NCBI GenBank assembly: GCA_020444165.1
Contig: JAHLLK010000023.1
Coordinates: forward strand, 1 to 64,000
Length of the DNA: 64,000 nt
Reading direction: 5' to 3'
Source: Deltaproteobacteria bacterium
GTDB lineage: Bacteria > Desulfobacterota > Desulfarculia > Desulfarculales > Desulfarculaceae
Position 1 is the first letter of the stretch, and each line of letters opens with the position of its first letter. A model generated the notes under the pieces. That model was given only the letters and a program-made list of their open reading frames with translations, was not told the origin of the DNA and made no database searches. Of this stretch, positions 43,792-52,251 are shown in pieces. The position numbers and the translations under genes were made by a program.

Positions 43792-44570
43792 GCCCGGCCA
43801 ACGTGCGCTACACCCTGGAAGGCCAGGTGGCGGTGGTGACCCTGGACAACCCGCCCATGAACGCCCTGGACCCGGCCACCAAGCAGGACCTGGCCACGGT
43901 GTTCACGGAGCTGTACGCCCGGCAGGCCGAGATCCGGGCCGTGGTGCTCACCGGCGCGGGCGAAAAGGCCTTTGTGGCCGGGGCGGACATCAAGTCCTTC
44001 CCGGACCTGACCCCGGCGAGCGCCCGGCAGCGGCTCACCGAGACCCACCGCATCTACCGTCTGGTGGAGGACTATCCCTGGCCGGTGATCGCGGCCATCC
44101 ACGGCTTCTGCCTGGGCGGCGGCCTGGAGTTGGCCCTATGCTGCGATCTGCGCTACGCCGGCGAGGAGGCCACCTTCGGTTTCCCCGAGGTGAAGCTCTC
44201 CATCTTCCCCGGTAACGGCGGCACCGCCCGGGGCCTGTACTTCCTGACGCTCGGCCGCCTGAAGGAACTGGTGTACACCGGCCGGAACCTCAGCGCGGCC
44301 GAGGCCCTGGACTACGGGCTCATCGAGCGGGTGACCCCCACCGGCGGCCACTTGGACGCGGCCCTGGAGACCGCGGCGGTGATCGCCAAACGGGGACCCC
44401 TGGGCGTGGCCGCGGCCAAGCGGACCATCAACCGGGCGCGCGATTTGTGGCTGGAGGAGGCCCTGAAGCTGGAGACCGAGAACTGGGCCGCGCTCACGGC
44501 CACCGAGGACATGAAGGAAGGCGCCCGGGCTTTTATCGACAAGCGGAAGCCGGAGTATAAGGGGCGGTAG
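43788..44570 (+). CDS. Enoyl-CoA hydratase/isomerase family protein 2
   Basis: A 260-residue crotonase paralogue: KAFVAGADIKSFPDL, HGFCLGGGLELALCCDLRYA, FGFPEVKLSIFPGNGGTARG. The two adjacent hydratases differ enough to suggest distinct substrates (for example normal enoyl-CoA and a branched, unsaturated or aromatic-side-chain intermediate). It is the last gene of the plus-strand run and ends before a strong hairpin. Confidence 0.92.
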   Translation: MSPANVRYTLEGQVAVVTLDNPPMNALDPATKQDLATVFTELYARQAEIRAVVLTGAGEKAFVAGADIKSFPDLTPASARQRLTETHRIYRLVEDYPWPVIAAIHGFCLGGGLELALCCDLRYAGEEATFGFPEVKLSIFPGNGGTARGLYFLTLGRLKELVYTGRNLSAAEALDYGLIERVTPTGGHLDAALETAAVIAKRGPLGVAAAKRTINRARDLWLEEALKLETENWAALTATEDMKEGARAFIDKRKPEYKGR

Positions 44571-44595
44571 GGGCACGGGGCGCGGGCAGGAGTGG

Positions 44596-44623
44596 GTTAG
44601 GCGGGCCGCCAGGCCCGCCTAAC
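44596..44623. terminator. Hairpin between convergent genes
   Basis: GTTAGGCGGGCC pairs perfectly with GGCCCGCCTAAC (12 bp, loop GCCA). The right arm ends at the last base of the acylase stop codon. Position and strength suggest a bidirectional terminator; T-richness is low. Confidence 0.55.
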
Positions 44624-46794
44624 TATTTCAACACTTTATACCTCCCCCCCAGCCAGTTGGGCACGTCGTTGGCGTACCACCCCGACCAGCGCCGATCCCG
44701 GGGCCCGCCGGCGATGACCGACTCGATCTCCGCCCGGCCCAGGTCGGTGACAAAGCGGAAGCTGGGGCTGAAGGTGGTGAGCCGGCCGGCGCTGTGGAAG
44801 ATCTGGCCCTGGGGGATGGTGGCGCGGCAGCCGGGGAGTTCGATGGGCCCGTAGTCGAAGCCCAGCCAGGGGGGCAGCTTGCCGCCCAACAGCAGATGGC
44901 TCAGCATGACCTTGCGGGTGGAGCCGTAGGGTGCGGGCTCCGCGGCCAGGCCTTGGGCCAGGGCCTGGCGGAACAGCTCCTCGCGGGGCCGGTCCCCGAA
45001 CCAGGCCGCGTCCTCCCGGCACAGCACCTCGTCCAGGTTGCCGTAGTAATCATGGAACAGGCTGGTCTCCTCCATCACCCGGGCCACCACCTCCCGGCCC
45101 AGGCCGCCGTCCCCGAACACCACGTCGATCAGCGCCCGGTACACCGCCTCGAACAGGGTGGCGGCCCGGGAGTCGGCGGTGTAGCGGCAGTCCCAGTCCT
45201 TTAGGAGCTTGCCCGCCGGAGTGTCCGGCAACAGCGGCCGCAGAATCGCCAGGAAGCGCTCGGCTTGCAGGGAATACAGGTCATAGTGCATGGCCTTCAT
45301 GTAGGCCAGGTCCAGACACCCACCCTGCTCCAGCATCTCCTGGATGCGCCGGGCCCGGTAGTCGGCCATGGGCAGGTTGATGGGCTGGGAATCGCCCAGG
45401 TGGTTCAAGTCCTGGTTGGCCGTGACGATGAAACCCTCGGGCGGGTTGTATGAGCTCGGCAGGTCGGCCGGGTCCACAAAACCCAGCGGGTCGTAGCGCT
45501 CCTCCCAGCCCGGCAGGGGCACCAGGCCGCTGACCCCCGCGGGCCGTTGCCACAGGCGGCCGGTCATCTGGTAGCCCAGATTGCCCTCCTGGTCGGCGAT
45601 GACGAAGTTGAAGGTGGAAGCCTCCAGCTTGCGGAAGCAGGCCATGACCTCCTGCACGTTATCGGCGTCCAAAAGCCCCAACAGCCCGTTCCACTCGCCG
45701 GCTCCGCAATTCTCCTTGGCCGACCAGCCCTGCACCAGGTAGTAGCCCTCCTCCGTGGGGTCGCCCTCCAGGACCCCGTGTTCATTCTCATAGACCTGGA
45801 GGGTCAGCGGCGGGTGCTTCTTGCGGCGGATCACTTCCTCCCGCACCTGGAAGGGGCGCCAGCCGTCTTTCCGCTCATACTTCCCCCCGGCGCAGTGCTC
45901 CACCCGGAAATCCAGCATGTCCATGAAGGAGTAGGTGGCGCTCCAGGCCACCCGCCGGTTCCGGCCCAGGATGAGGCCCGGCGCTCCGGGTATGGTCACC
46001 CCCAGGTACACGTTGTCCGGCAGGCGCATGACGATTTCCGCCCACACCGCGGGCAGGCGGTTCACTTCCAGGTGGGGGTCGCCGCAGAGGATGGCCTGGC
46101 CCGAGGCGGTGCGGGAACCGGCCACGGCCCAGTTGTTGGAGGCGGAGAAGCGGGGCAGCCCGGCCAGCCACGGCGTCTCCGGGGAGATCAGGGGCGGGTC
46201 CAGCTTGACCTTGGCCAGGAGCTCGTAGTCGATCTCTTCGGTGAGGTAGGGGAAAAGCTCCTGCAGCCGGGCCTGGTCCACCCCGTGCTGGATCATCTGC
46301 ACCAGGAACTTCTCCAGGTTGCCCTGGGCGTCCACCAGGCCCAGGAAGCCGAAGGCCTTGCCGATCAACAGGCTGTCGGCCACGGTCCAGGGCTCGGGCC
46401 GGGCGTAGCCCAAGAGCCGCAGCTCCCACACCGGCCGGTTGGTGGCGAAGTAATGGTTCACCCCGGCGGCGTAGGCCCGCATCTGGGAGGCGGCCCTGGG
46501 CTCCAGGGCTGCTTCCTGGGCCGCCGGGTCGGGCAGGAAGTTGAAGCGGCGCATGAAGGTGTCCACGGCCAGCAGTTCCGGGGTGTCGGCCAACAGCTCG
46601 CAGCCCCGGCCCTCCAGCAAAATGCGGGTGAGCTGGGCCTGCACCTGGCGGTCGTTCATGTGGATGAAGCCCAGGCCGAAGGCCAGGTCCTCCCGGGTGG
46701 CGGCGGTGATCTCCGGCACCCCGTCCTGGTTCCGCCGGAGGGTGATGGGCCCGTCCGAGCCCTCCAGGGTGATTTGCCCGCTGATCAGTTTCAT
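44623..46794 (-). CDS. Penicillin-acylase-family N-terminal-nucleophile hydrolase
   Basis: A 723-residue amide hydrolase precursor. The family self-cleaves before a nucleophile Ser; here S219-NNW (FSASNNWAVAG) fits, giving an alpha chain of about 218 residues and a beta chain of about 505. Other family features are DREDLAFGLGFIHMNDR-like (TREDLAFGLGF), CGDPHLEVNRLPAVWAE and FIVTANQDLN. ATG 46794 has GGGAGGGGGC upstream; translation from further upstream would add hydrophobic but unrelated residues. No signal peptide is seen, unlike secreted penicillin or AHL acylases. The substrate could be an acyl-homoserine lactone, an N-acyl amino acid or another amide. Monocistronic. Confidence 0.85.
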   Translation of the reverse strand: MKLISGQITLEGSDGPITLRRNQDGVPEITAATREDLAFGLGFIHMNDRQVQAQLTRILLEGRGCELLADTPELLAVDTFMRRFNFLPDPAAQEAALEPRAASQMRAYAAGVNHYFATNRPVWELRLLGYARPEPWTVADSLLIGKAFGFLGLVDAQGNLEKFLVQMIQHGVDQARLQELFPYLTEEIDYELLAKVKLDPPLISPETPWLAGLPRFSASNNWAVAGSRTASGQAILCGDPHLEVNRLPAVWAEIVMRLPDNVYLGVTIPGAPGLILGRNRRVAWSATYSFMDMLDFRVEHCAGGKYERKDGWRPFQVREEVIRRKKHPPLTLQVYENEHGVLEGDPTEEGYYLVQGWSAKENCGAGEWNGLLGLLDADNVQEVMACFRKLEASTFNFVIADQEGNLGYQMTGRLWQRPAGVSGLVPLPGWEERYDPLGFVDPADLPSSYNPPEGFIVTANQDLNHLGDSQPINLPMADYRARRIQEMLEQGGCLDLAYMKAMHYDLYSLQAERFLAILRPLLPDTPAGKLLKDWDCRYTADSRAATLFEAVYRALIDVVFGDGGLGREVVARVMEETSLFHDYYGNLDEVLCREDAAWFGDRPREELFRQALAQGLAAEPAPYGSTRKVMLSHLLLGGKLPPWLGFDYGPIELPGCRATIPQGQIFHSAGRLTTFSPSFRFVTDLGRAEIESVIAGGPRDRRWSGWYANDVPNWLGGRYKVLK

Positions 46795-46939
46795 GCCCCC
46801 TCCCTGTCTGGTCAAGGAGCCGCCCCCGCCGGGGAGCAGCCACCTATGGAGGCCGATGCACGGCAAATACAAATATATTGCAGTTAAAACAACGTTATAT
46901 GTCATATTTGCGCGGTTAGTTGTGCGCCGTCGGCCTCAA

Positions 46940-47057
46940 GCGGGCCAAGGATGGCCCGCCAAATCACGAGCCTAAAGGCGAGTGATTTGTGCTGGTTGGT
47001 AAAACCACGCTTTTGCCAACCAGCTTAAGATGCACGGTGCAGGACGCACCGTGCATC
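46940..47057. repeat. Structured dispersed repeat family 2, copy B
   Basis: Consists of the anchor hairpin GCGGGCC-AAGGAT-GGCCCGC, the core hairpin CTGGTTGG/CCAACCAG enclosing TAAAACCACGCTTTTG, and a third stem GATGCACGGTGC/GCACCGTGCATC (47029-47057) around AGGAC. Non-coding, in the 394-base gap between the acylase start and the end of the siaA-like gene; nothing else was recognised in that gap. Confidence 0.6.
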
Positions 47058-47188
47058 ACCCTCCTATGCGGATATCCTAGGCGTTATAGGATGAAGAAGG
47101 CAAGTCACGGCTCTTGCCCGCCGGGCGGGGCGGACGATTTTTGCCCGGTGGGGCGAAGGGGCGGGGACGAACGGCGGGGCCAGGGGGG

Positions 47189-48781
47189 TCAGGCCAGGGG
47201 TACGAAGCCGATAAGGGTGAGGTCGTCGCGGCGGGGCTCTGGCCCCCGCCAGGCGGCCAACTCGGCTTGGACATGCTCCCACTGCCGGGCCATGGGCTGA
47301 CCCCACACCGGGGTGATGATTTGGGCCAGGCGTTTTCGCCCCAGGAGCCGGGGCGGCGAGTCCGGGCCGCCCATCTGGTCCGGCACCCCGTCGGAGAGGA
47401 GATAGAAGGCGTCGCCGGGCCGCACGGCCAAGGTGTGCTCCGTGAAGGCGCCCTGGGGCGGCAGGGTGCGATAGCCCAGGCGGTCGCGGTCGCCCCGGAT
47501 CTCGTGCAGTCCCTGGGGGCCGGCGCACAACAGCGGCAGACCGGCCCCGGCAAAGGTCAGGGTGCGGCGGGCCGGGTCCCACAGGCACACCGCGGCCTCC
47601 AGGCCGTCGTCGGAGTCGGCGTGGGGCAGATCCTGGCGCAGCCGGGCCCGCACCATGCGGTCCAGGGAGCGGAGGATCTCCCCCGGCGAAAGGGTGTGGG
47701 ACTCGTGCAGGATGTTGTCCAGGGCCGAGGCCACCACCAGGGTCATGAAGGCCCCGGGCACCCCGTGGCCGGTGCAGTCCATCACGGCCAACAGGCATTG
47801 GTCCCCGATCTTCTCCAACCAGTAGTAGTCGCCACCGACCAGGTGCAAGGGCTCCCAGGCCACGTGGAGGTCCGCCACTTCGCCCCCCAGCGCTTGCTTG
47901 GCGGGCAGCATGGCGGTCTGGATGCGGCGGGCGTACTGGATGCTCTCCAGGATCAGGCGGTTGGCCTTTTGCAGTTGGGAGTTCTTCTCCAGGAGGCTGG
48001 CCTGGGCCTTTTGCAGTTCGTCCAGCAGCCGCTTGGCCTCGTCGCCGCTTTTCAGGTGGTCCACCATGCGGTTGAACGCGGCCGTCACCTGGCCCAGCTC
48101 GTCATCCGCCCGCCAATCCACCTTTTGCCAGTCCTTCCGCTCCACCCGGGCCATGGCCGCCAGGAGCCGGTCCAAGGGCCGGGCCACCAGGCGGCGGGTG
48201 GCCCGGTGCAGGGTGGTGAAGAAGCCGGCTAGAAGCACCCCGATGGCCAGGAGACCGATGACCGCCTGGCGGTAGGCGCTGGTCAGGAGATGGGCGGTGG
48301 AGACCACCAGGACAAACTCGCCGAGGTGGCTCTGCCCCCCCGGCTCCATGACCGGGGTGCTGACCTTGATGAAGCGGCCGTCCGTGGGCTGGGCGCCCAG
48401 TTCGAACAGCTTGGCCCCTTTCTCGTCCAACAAGAGCGCGTAGCGAAAAGTCTCGTCCCGCTCTATGGCCCGGATCTGCGCCTCGAACACCGGCCGGTCC
48501 AGGTTCCACACCGGCCGGGCCAGGGCCGCGGCGGTGAGCCGCGCGGTGAGCTGGGCCCGGGAGGCGTTGAACTCCCACTGCTCCTGGTAATTGAGGTAGC
48601 CCACGGCCAACTGGGTCAACAGCACGATGCCGAAGATGACCGGAAAAGTGGCGTAAAAGACTTTACGGGCCAGGCCCTGTTTCACCCGGGGCGGCTGGCG
48701 GTCTGGGGTGGGGGAAGTGTTCACGGCGGTGGTCTCGGGGCTAGGCGGTGCATGATAAGGGCGGGGCAGAGCCGGGCTCAC
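47189..48781 (-). CDS. siaA: SiaA-like membrane PP2C/SpoIIE phosphatase
   Basis: About 530 residues: an N-terminal membrane segment, a periplasmic sensor region, a second membrane segment (VIGLLAIGVLLAGFFTTL), a HAMP domain, a coiled coil and a C-terminal PP2C/SpoIIE phosphatase with the metal-binding VGGDYYW, DCTGHGVPGAFMT and LLSDGVPDQMGG. In Pseudomonas SiaA dephosphorylates SiaC. The start is taken as GTG 48781, overlapping the stop of the cyclase gene (GTGA); GTG 48724 is the alternative. It is the last gene of the siaB-siaC-siaD-siaA-like operon. The symbol is by architecture and context. Confidence 0.82.
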   Translation of the reverse strand: MSPALPRPYHAPPSPETTAVNTSPTPDRQPPRVKQGLARKVFYATFPVIFGIVLLTQLAVGYLNYQEQWEFNASRAQLTARLTAAALARPVWNLDRPVFEAQIRAIERDETFRYALLLDEKGAKLFELGAQPTDGRFIKVSTPVMEPGGQSHLGEFVLVVSTAHLLTSAYRQAVIGLLAIGVLLAGFFTTLHRATRRLVARPLDRLLAAMARVERKDWQKVDWRADDELGQVTAAFNRMVDHLKSGDEAKRLLDELQKAQASLLEKNSQLQKANRLILESIQYARRIQTAMLPAKQALGGEVADLHVAWEPLHLVGGDYYWLEKIGDQCLLAVMDCTGHGVPGAFMTLVVASALDNILHESHTLSPGEILRSLDRMVRARLRQDLPHADSDDGLEAAVCLWDPARRTLTFAGAGLPLLCAGPQGLHEIRGDRDRLGYRTLPPQGAFTEHTLAVRPGDAFYLLSDGVPDQMGGPDSPPRLLGRKRLAQIITPVWGQPMARQWEHVQAELAAWRGPEPRRDDLTLIGFVPLA

Positions 48782-49608
48782 TCGACGGTCGATTGGTTCT
48801 GGTCCACCCAGACCACCGTGCAATTGCGGCCCTGGGCCTTGGCTTGGTACAGGGCCTTGTCGGCGTTGGAAAAGGCTTGGTCCAGGCCCCGCTCGCCGAC
48901 CAGGCAGGCGGCTATCCCGATGCTGGCGGTCACCACGAAGCTGGCCTCCCCGAACCCCACCTCCCGTTCGGCCAGGTTCACCCGCAAGCGCTCAGCCACC
49001 TGCCGGGCGCCCTCTGAGTCGGTGTCGGGCAGAAAAATCGCGAACTCCTCGCCGCCGATGCGGCCCATGATGTCGGTCGCCCGGAGGCTCTGACCGCAGA
49101 CCGTGGCAAAAGCCCGGAGGGCCTCGTCCCCGGCCGCGTGACCGTGCTGGTCGTTGATCTTCTTGAAGTGATCCAGGTCCATCAAAAGCAGGCTCAGGGG
49201 CGAGCCGGTGCGGGCGGAGCGTTGCAGCTCCCGGCCCCCCAGGTCCAGGAGGTGGCGCCGGGTGAACAGGCCGGTGAGCGAGTCGGTCACGGCCAGGCTG
49301 CGGAGTTCGGTCTCCAGTTTCTTCCGTTGGTCGATCTCGCGGGTCAGTTTCTGGTTCAGGGCCAAGAGCTCTTCCGCCTGCTCGGCCAGGCGCTGGTTGG
49401 CGTTGTGCAGGTCCAGTTGCATGCGGTCGGACAGCCGCACCATGCGCTGCTGCTCACGGAGCTGTTTGCGGTAAGCCTCGGCCAGATCCCGTACCCCCAC
49501 GGATACGTCTTCCAGCTTGGACACCATATCCGCGGAGCGGGACAACACCTTCTCTTCTTTTTGGAAGAGGCTGTAGGGGGCCTTGGAGTCTGATTCCTGT
49601 TGGCTCAC
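48778..49608 (-). CDS. siaD: Diguanylate cyclase (SiaD-like)
   Basis: A 276-residue cytoplasmic GGDEF protein making cyclic di-GMP. An N-terminal coiled coil (about 30-105) precedes the cyclase domain with DSLTGLFTRRHL, DLDHFKKINDQHGH and the active loop RIGGEEF. No RxxD inhibitory site is seen before it. GTG 49608 has GAGGTAACC upstream. In Pseudomonas SiaD is activated by unphosphorylated SiaC through its N-terminal region; the same architecture and the adjacent siaC-like gene support that role. Confidence 0.88.
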   Translation of the reverse strand: MSQQESDSKAPYSLFQKEEKVLSRSADMVSKLEDVSVGVRDLAEAYRKQLREQQRMVRLSDRMQLDLHNANQRLAEQAEELLALNQKLTREIDQRKKLETELRSLAVTDSLTGLFTRRHLLDLGGRELQRSARTGSPLSLLLMDLDHFKKINDQHGHAAGDEALRAFATVCGQSLRATDIMGRIGGEEFAIFLPDTDSEGARQVAERLRVNLAEREVGFGEASFVVTASIGIAACLVGERGLDQAFSNADKALYQAKAQGRNCTVVWVDQNQSTVE

Positions 49609-49615
49609 GGTTACC

Positions 49616-50005
49616 TCAGGCAGCGGGGATCACGCAAAGATTGAACTCGACTTTTTCGAAATCCTCGGAGAAATCCTCGCCGAACTCCTCCATGGTGTCA
49701 TCGTCTTCCAGGTAGTACCAGTTGATCACCACCCGGCAGCCTTTTTCCGCCGCGCTCTCCAGCATCTGGAAGATGTTCATCAGGGCCTTGGCGCTGCTGC
49801 TGTTGAAATAGGACATCTTGAGCTCGACGACCAACTCGCCGCCTTTGGCGAGTTCCAGATGTCGGCGGAGCCCCTCCAGGAGCGGCCCGAAAAAGGCGGC
49901 CGCGTCTTCGGGGTAGGATTCGCCCTCCAGCCGCAGGTACTGGGCGGGGAAATCGAAATCCACGAGGGGGGAGCGTTCGGTGGGGGGGTGGAAGATCCTG
50001 TCCAT
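49616..50005 (-). CDS. siaC: SiaC-like regulatory phosphoprotein (DUF1987)
   Basis: A 129-residue single-domain protein of the DUF1987/SiaC family (STAS-like fold). The phosphorylation loop is MSYFNSSSAKALMNIF: N68-S69-S70-S71 aligns with the region around T68 of Pseudomonas SiaC, so Ser is probably the phospho-acceptor here. It is predicted to be the partner switch between the kinase (next gene upstream), the phosphatase and the cyclase. Spacing is six to seven bases on either side. Confidence 0.87.
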   Translation of the reverse strand: MDRIFHPPTERSPLVDFDFPAQYLRLEGESYPEDAAAFFGPLLEGLRRHLELAKGGELVVELKMSYFNSSSAKALMNIFQMLESAAEKGCRVVINWYYLEDDDTMEEFGEDFSEDFEKVEFNLCVIPAA

Positions 50006-50011
50006 GACGCC

Positions 50012-50569
50012 TCAGATATAGGCTTTCAGGCAAAAAAACGCCTGGTTTGCATCGATGTCACAGAAATCGAACTCCACCGGCACACTGGAGCGGCGGGCAA
50101 TTTCAATGAGGCCCAAGGTGGCTCCCTGGCTGTCCTCGGCCGGGGGTTCCTTGAGCTGTTCCCGGTAATATTCCTTCAGTCCAGCCTTGTCCAGGCTGGC
50201 CAGATGCTCCAGCCGCTGGCGCAGGGATTGTTCCTGCCGGCGGTTGACCACATTGCCGCACACCACGAAAAAGCGCTTGCCCTCAGAGCCCACGGTGATG
50301 ACCCCGGAACTCAGGATCACCGGGGTTTCCGGCCCCCCAGAGATGCGTTCGGCCGAATAGCGAATGATGTTCTGCACCTGCTCCACGAAGATAGAGAAGA
50401 CCTTTTTGGTGATGTTGGGCTCCGTGTCTTCCAGAGCCATTTTCTGTTTAATGGCCTCCCCCAGGGCAAAGAGGATCTTTTCGGAGATGAAGCCCGTGAA
50501 CGAGAAGATTATGCCCTTGTCGTTCAGGCCGTTCTTGAAGTGATAGTATTCTCTGGCCAGCAGATTCAT
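50012..50569 (-). CDS. siaB: SiaB-like serine/threonine kinase
   Basis: A 185-residue SiaB-family protein kinase. Features include GIIFSFTGFISEKILFALGEAIKQK at the N-terminus, the SIFVEQVQNIIRYSAER helix typical of GHKL-type kinases and GATLGLIEIARRS, the glycine-containing ATP lid segment. It would phosphorylate SiaC. ATG 50569 is preferred to a farther TTG because the added residues fall within a repeat. First gene of the module; a 161-bp MITE-like repeat ends only 13 bases upstream of the start, so the promoter must lie within or beyond it. Confidence 0.85.
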   Translation of the reverse strand: MNLLAREYYHFKNGLNDKGIIFSFTGFISEKILFALGEAIKQKMALEDTEPNITKKVFSIFVEQVQNIIRYSAERISGGPETPVILSSGVITVGSEGKRFFVVCGNVVNRRQEQSLRQRLEHLASLDKAGLKEYYREQLKEPPAEDSQGATLGLIEIARRSSVPVEFDFCDIDANQAFFCLKAYI

Positions 50570-50582
50570 CTTTGGTCCCGTG

Positions 50583-50743
50583 CTAGCAGGCTGTTGAAAA
50601 ACGGCCTGCCAGGCGCGCCAGGGATGGCGCGCCAAATTGCGCGTCTTTGAAAAAGCAAGCAATTTGCCAAACTTGACAAAACCACGCTTTTGTCAGGTTT
50701 GGTTGAAAAAGGCCATGGAGGGACTTTTTCAACATCCTGCTAG
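50583..50743. repeat. MITE-like element, repeat family 2, copy C
   Basis: A 161-base element bounded by near-perfect 19-base terminal inverted repeats: CTAGCAGGCTGTTGAAAAA at 50583-50601 and its complement with one mismatch at 50725-50743. Inside are the anchor hairpin GGCGCGCC-AGGGAT-GGCGCGCC and the family core TTGACAAAACCACGCTTTTGTCA. It is non-coding and separates siaB from the solute-binding-protein gene; it resembles a miniature non-autonomous transposable element. Confidence 0.65.
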
Positions 50744-50808
50744 TGATTACCTGCGCGGGGGATCGTGGTCCTGTCCCGCGACCAGAGCCCCCAACCGCGG
50801 CCGTGGCG

Positions 50809-51558
50809 TCAGGGCTGTAGGTCCACATGGTGCCGCTGCCAGATCTCCTGCACCATACTCTTTTCCTGCCGCAAAAAGGCGTTGAACTCCTGGATCACCT
50901 TATCATGCTTCAGGGTGGACAGGAGATAGGATCCCTCGATGTGGGGCAGGCCGGGGTCGAACACCAAGGCCCCCGGCGCTTTGAGCACGTGCTCCAACTG
51001 ATAGCTGGCCACTCCCGGGTTCACGTAGGCTCCGTCGATGCGCCCCAGGATGGCCTGCTGCAACAGCCCCCGCAAGAGCCCGTTTTCCACCAATTTGACC
51101 TGGCCCGCGTCGATGAGGTCCAGGTATTTCCAGGGGGTGAAGCCCAGGACCGTACCCAGGACCTTCAGCTTGGCCAAGCCGGCGCCCTTGTTCTGGGGAA
51201 GCACCATCACCCCGTCGATGAAGTGCATCACCGGATCGCTGTAAGCAATGGTCAGCCCTTGCTTTTCCTGGCTCTTCCAGGCGGGGTTGTCCGGAAACTT
51301 GAAGTCCAGGCCCCCGGCCAGGAACTCCCGGTACAAGCGGTTCACCGGCAGAGGGCGGTAAACGAAGCTGACACCTCGGGTCTTGCCAAAGGCGTCCAGG
51401 ATTTCGCGGGCCGGGCTGATGTACCGGCCGTACTCCGTGGTGTAGAAGGGGCGGTAAGGGATGTTTTCCACCCCCACCACCAGTTCCTCCGCTCCGGCCA
51501 GGGCAGCCTGTCCCCAAAGACAGACCGCCAGAGCCACGATGGCAAGACCTCGGCGCAT
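50809..51558 (-). CDS. Periplasmic solute-binding protein (PBPb/SBP_bac_3-like)
   Basis: About 249 residues with a signal peptide (MRRGLAIVALAVCLWGQAAL, cleavage near AGA). The fold resembles family 3 binding proteins: VGVENIPYRPFY at the start, EILDAFGKTRGVSFVYRPLPVNRLYREFLAGGLDFKF, and a second lobe with VLGFTPWKYLDLI. No transporter permease is nearby. Its place upstream of the sia-like operon suggests it could present a ligand to the periplasmic domain of the SiaA-like phosphatase; this is inference. The start is uncertain (weak ribosome-binding site). Confidence 0.75.
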   Translation of the reverse strand: MRRGLAIVALAVCLWGQAALAGAEELVVGVENIPYRPFYTTEYGRYISPAREILDAFGKTRGVSFVYRPLPVNRLYREFLAGGLDFKFPDNPAWKSQEKQGLTIAYSDPVMHFIDGVMVLPQNKGAGLAKLKVLGTVLGFTPWKYLDLIDAGQVKLVENGLLRGLLQQAILGRIDGAYVNPGVASYQLEHVLKAPGALVFDPGLPHIEGSYLLSTLKHDKVIQEFNAFLRQEKSMVQEIWQRHHVDLQP

Positions 51559-51653
51559 CCGAGCAATTCTCCAAGCGGGGTGCGGCAACCCCCCCGCCAG
51601 GCGGGCCAGGGATTCCCTCCCGCCGACGTTCAGCTTGCCGGGGCGATCCTTAG

Positions 51654-51790
51654 TAGGGATGGCCCGCCAGTTTGGGCAGTTTGGAAAAAATAAGCAAAAT
51701 TATTTAACGTGGTTACCAAATTGCCCCCACACAAGCTTTGCTTGCCGGGGTGCGTTGCCGCAATTGCCAAGAAGGTTCTTTAAAGTCTCA
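51654..51790. repeat. Structured dispersed repeat family 2, copy D
   Basis: Begins with the anchor GGGATGGCCCGCC, then TTTGGGCAGTTTGGAAAAAATAAG, clearly related to 6961-6985, and contains ACAAGCTTTGCTTG like copy A. The core hairpin is more degenerate than in the other copies. It sits upstream of the solute-binding-protein gene. Confidence 0.5.
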
Positions 51791-52251
51791 ACCGGTCATG
51801 GGAACCAACTTTGGGATCCCCCGGGCCCTGTATGCGGCAATCCCCTTAGCGGCGGCGGGCTCTCCGGCTCCTGCTGTCCCGGCAAGAGTTTTCGCCTTAC
51901 TTAATCGATTTATCGGTCAGGGCGGCCAAGCCCTTGCGTGGGCTCCCCGCGAGCCACCCCAACCCCACTGGGTTCCGCCTGGTTCGCACGGATTATTCCA
52001 GCGAACCGTCCAGGCAGCGTAGCCGCGGATTCACAAGCATCCCCCAATTTGCCTATTTCCCACGCTTTTGGCAAGAATTTTCCGGCCGCGCCGACCAATC
52101 GGTCGCTCCCCCCTTGCTCCGGCTCGTGGCCCCCTATCCAAGCCGCGGTGGATTGTGCCATCATGGGCAGGGTCCGCTGGACAGCCCCACGACCTCGCCC
52201 GGCCAGGGCCCCGCACCGTCCCTTTCCCGCCTCCACTCAGGGAGTGAAGCC
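51791..52251. other. Gap upstream of the radical SAM operon
   Basis: About 460 bases without a convincing gene; frames open here have shadow-like composition. It contains the ribosome-binding site GGAG at 52240-52243 for the radical SAM gene and presumably its promoter. No consensus promoter stands out. Confidence 0.4.
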
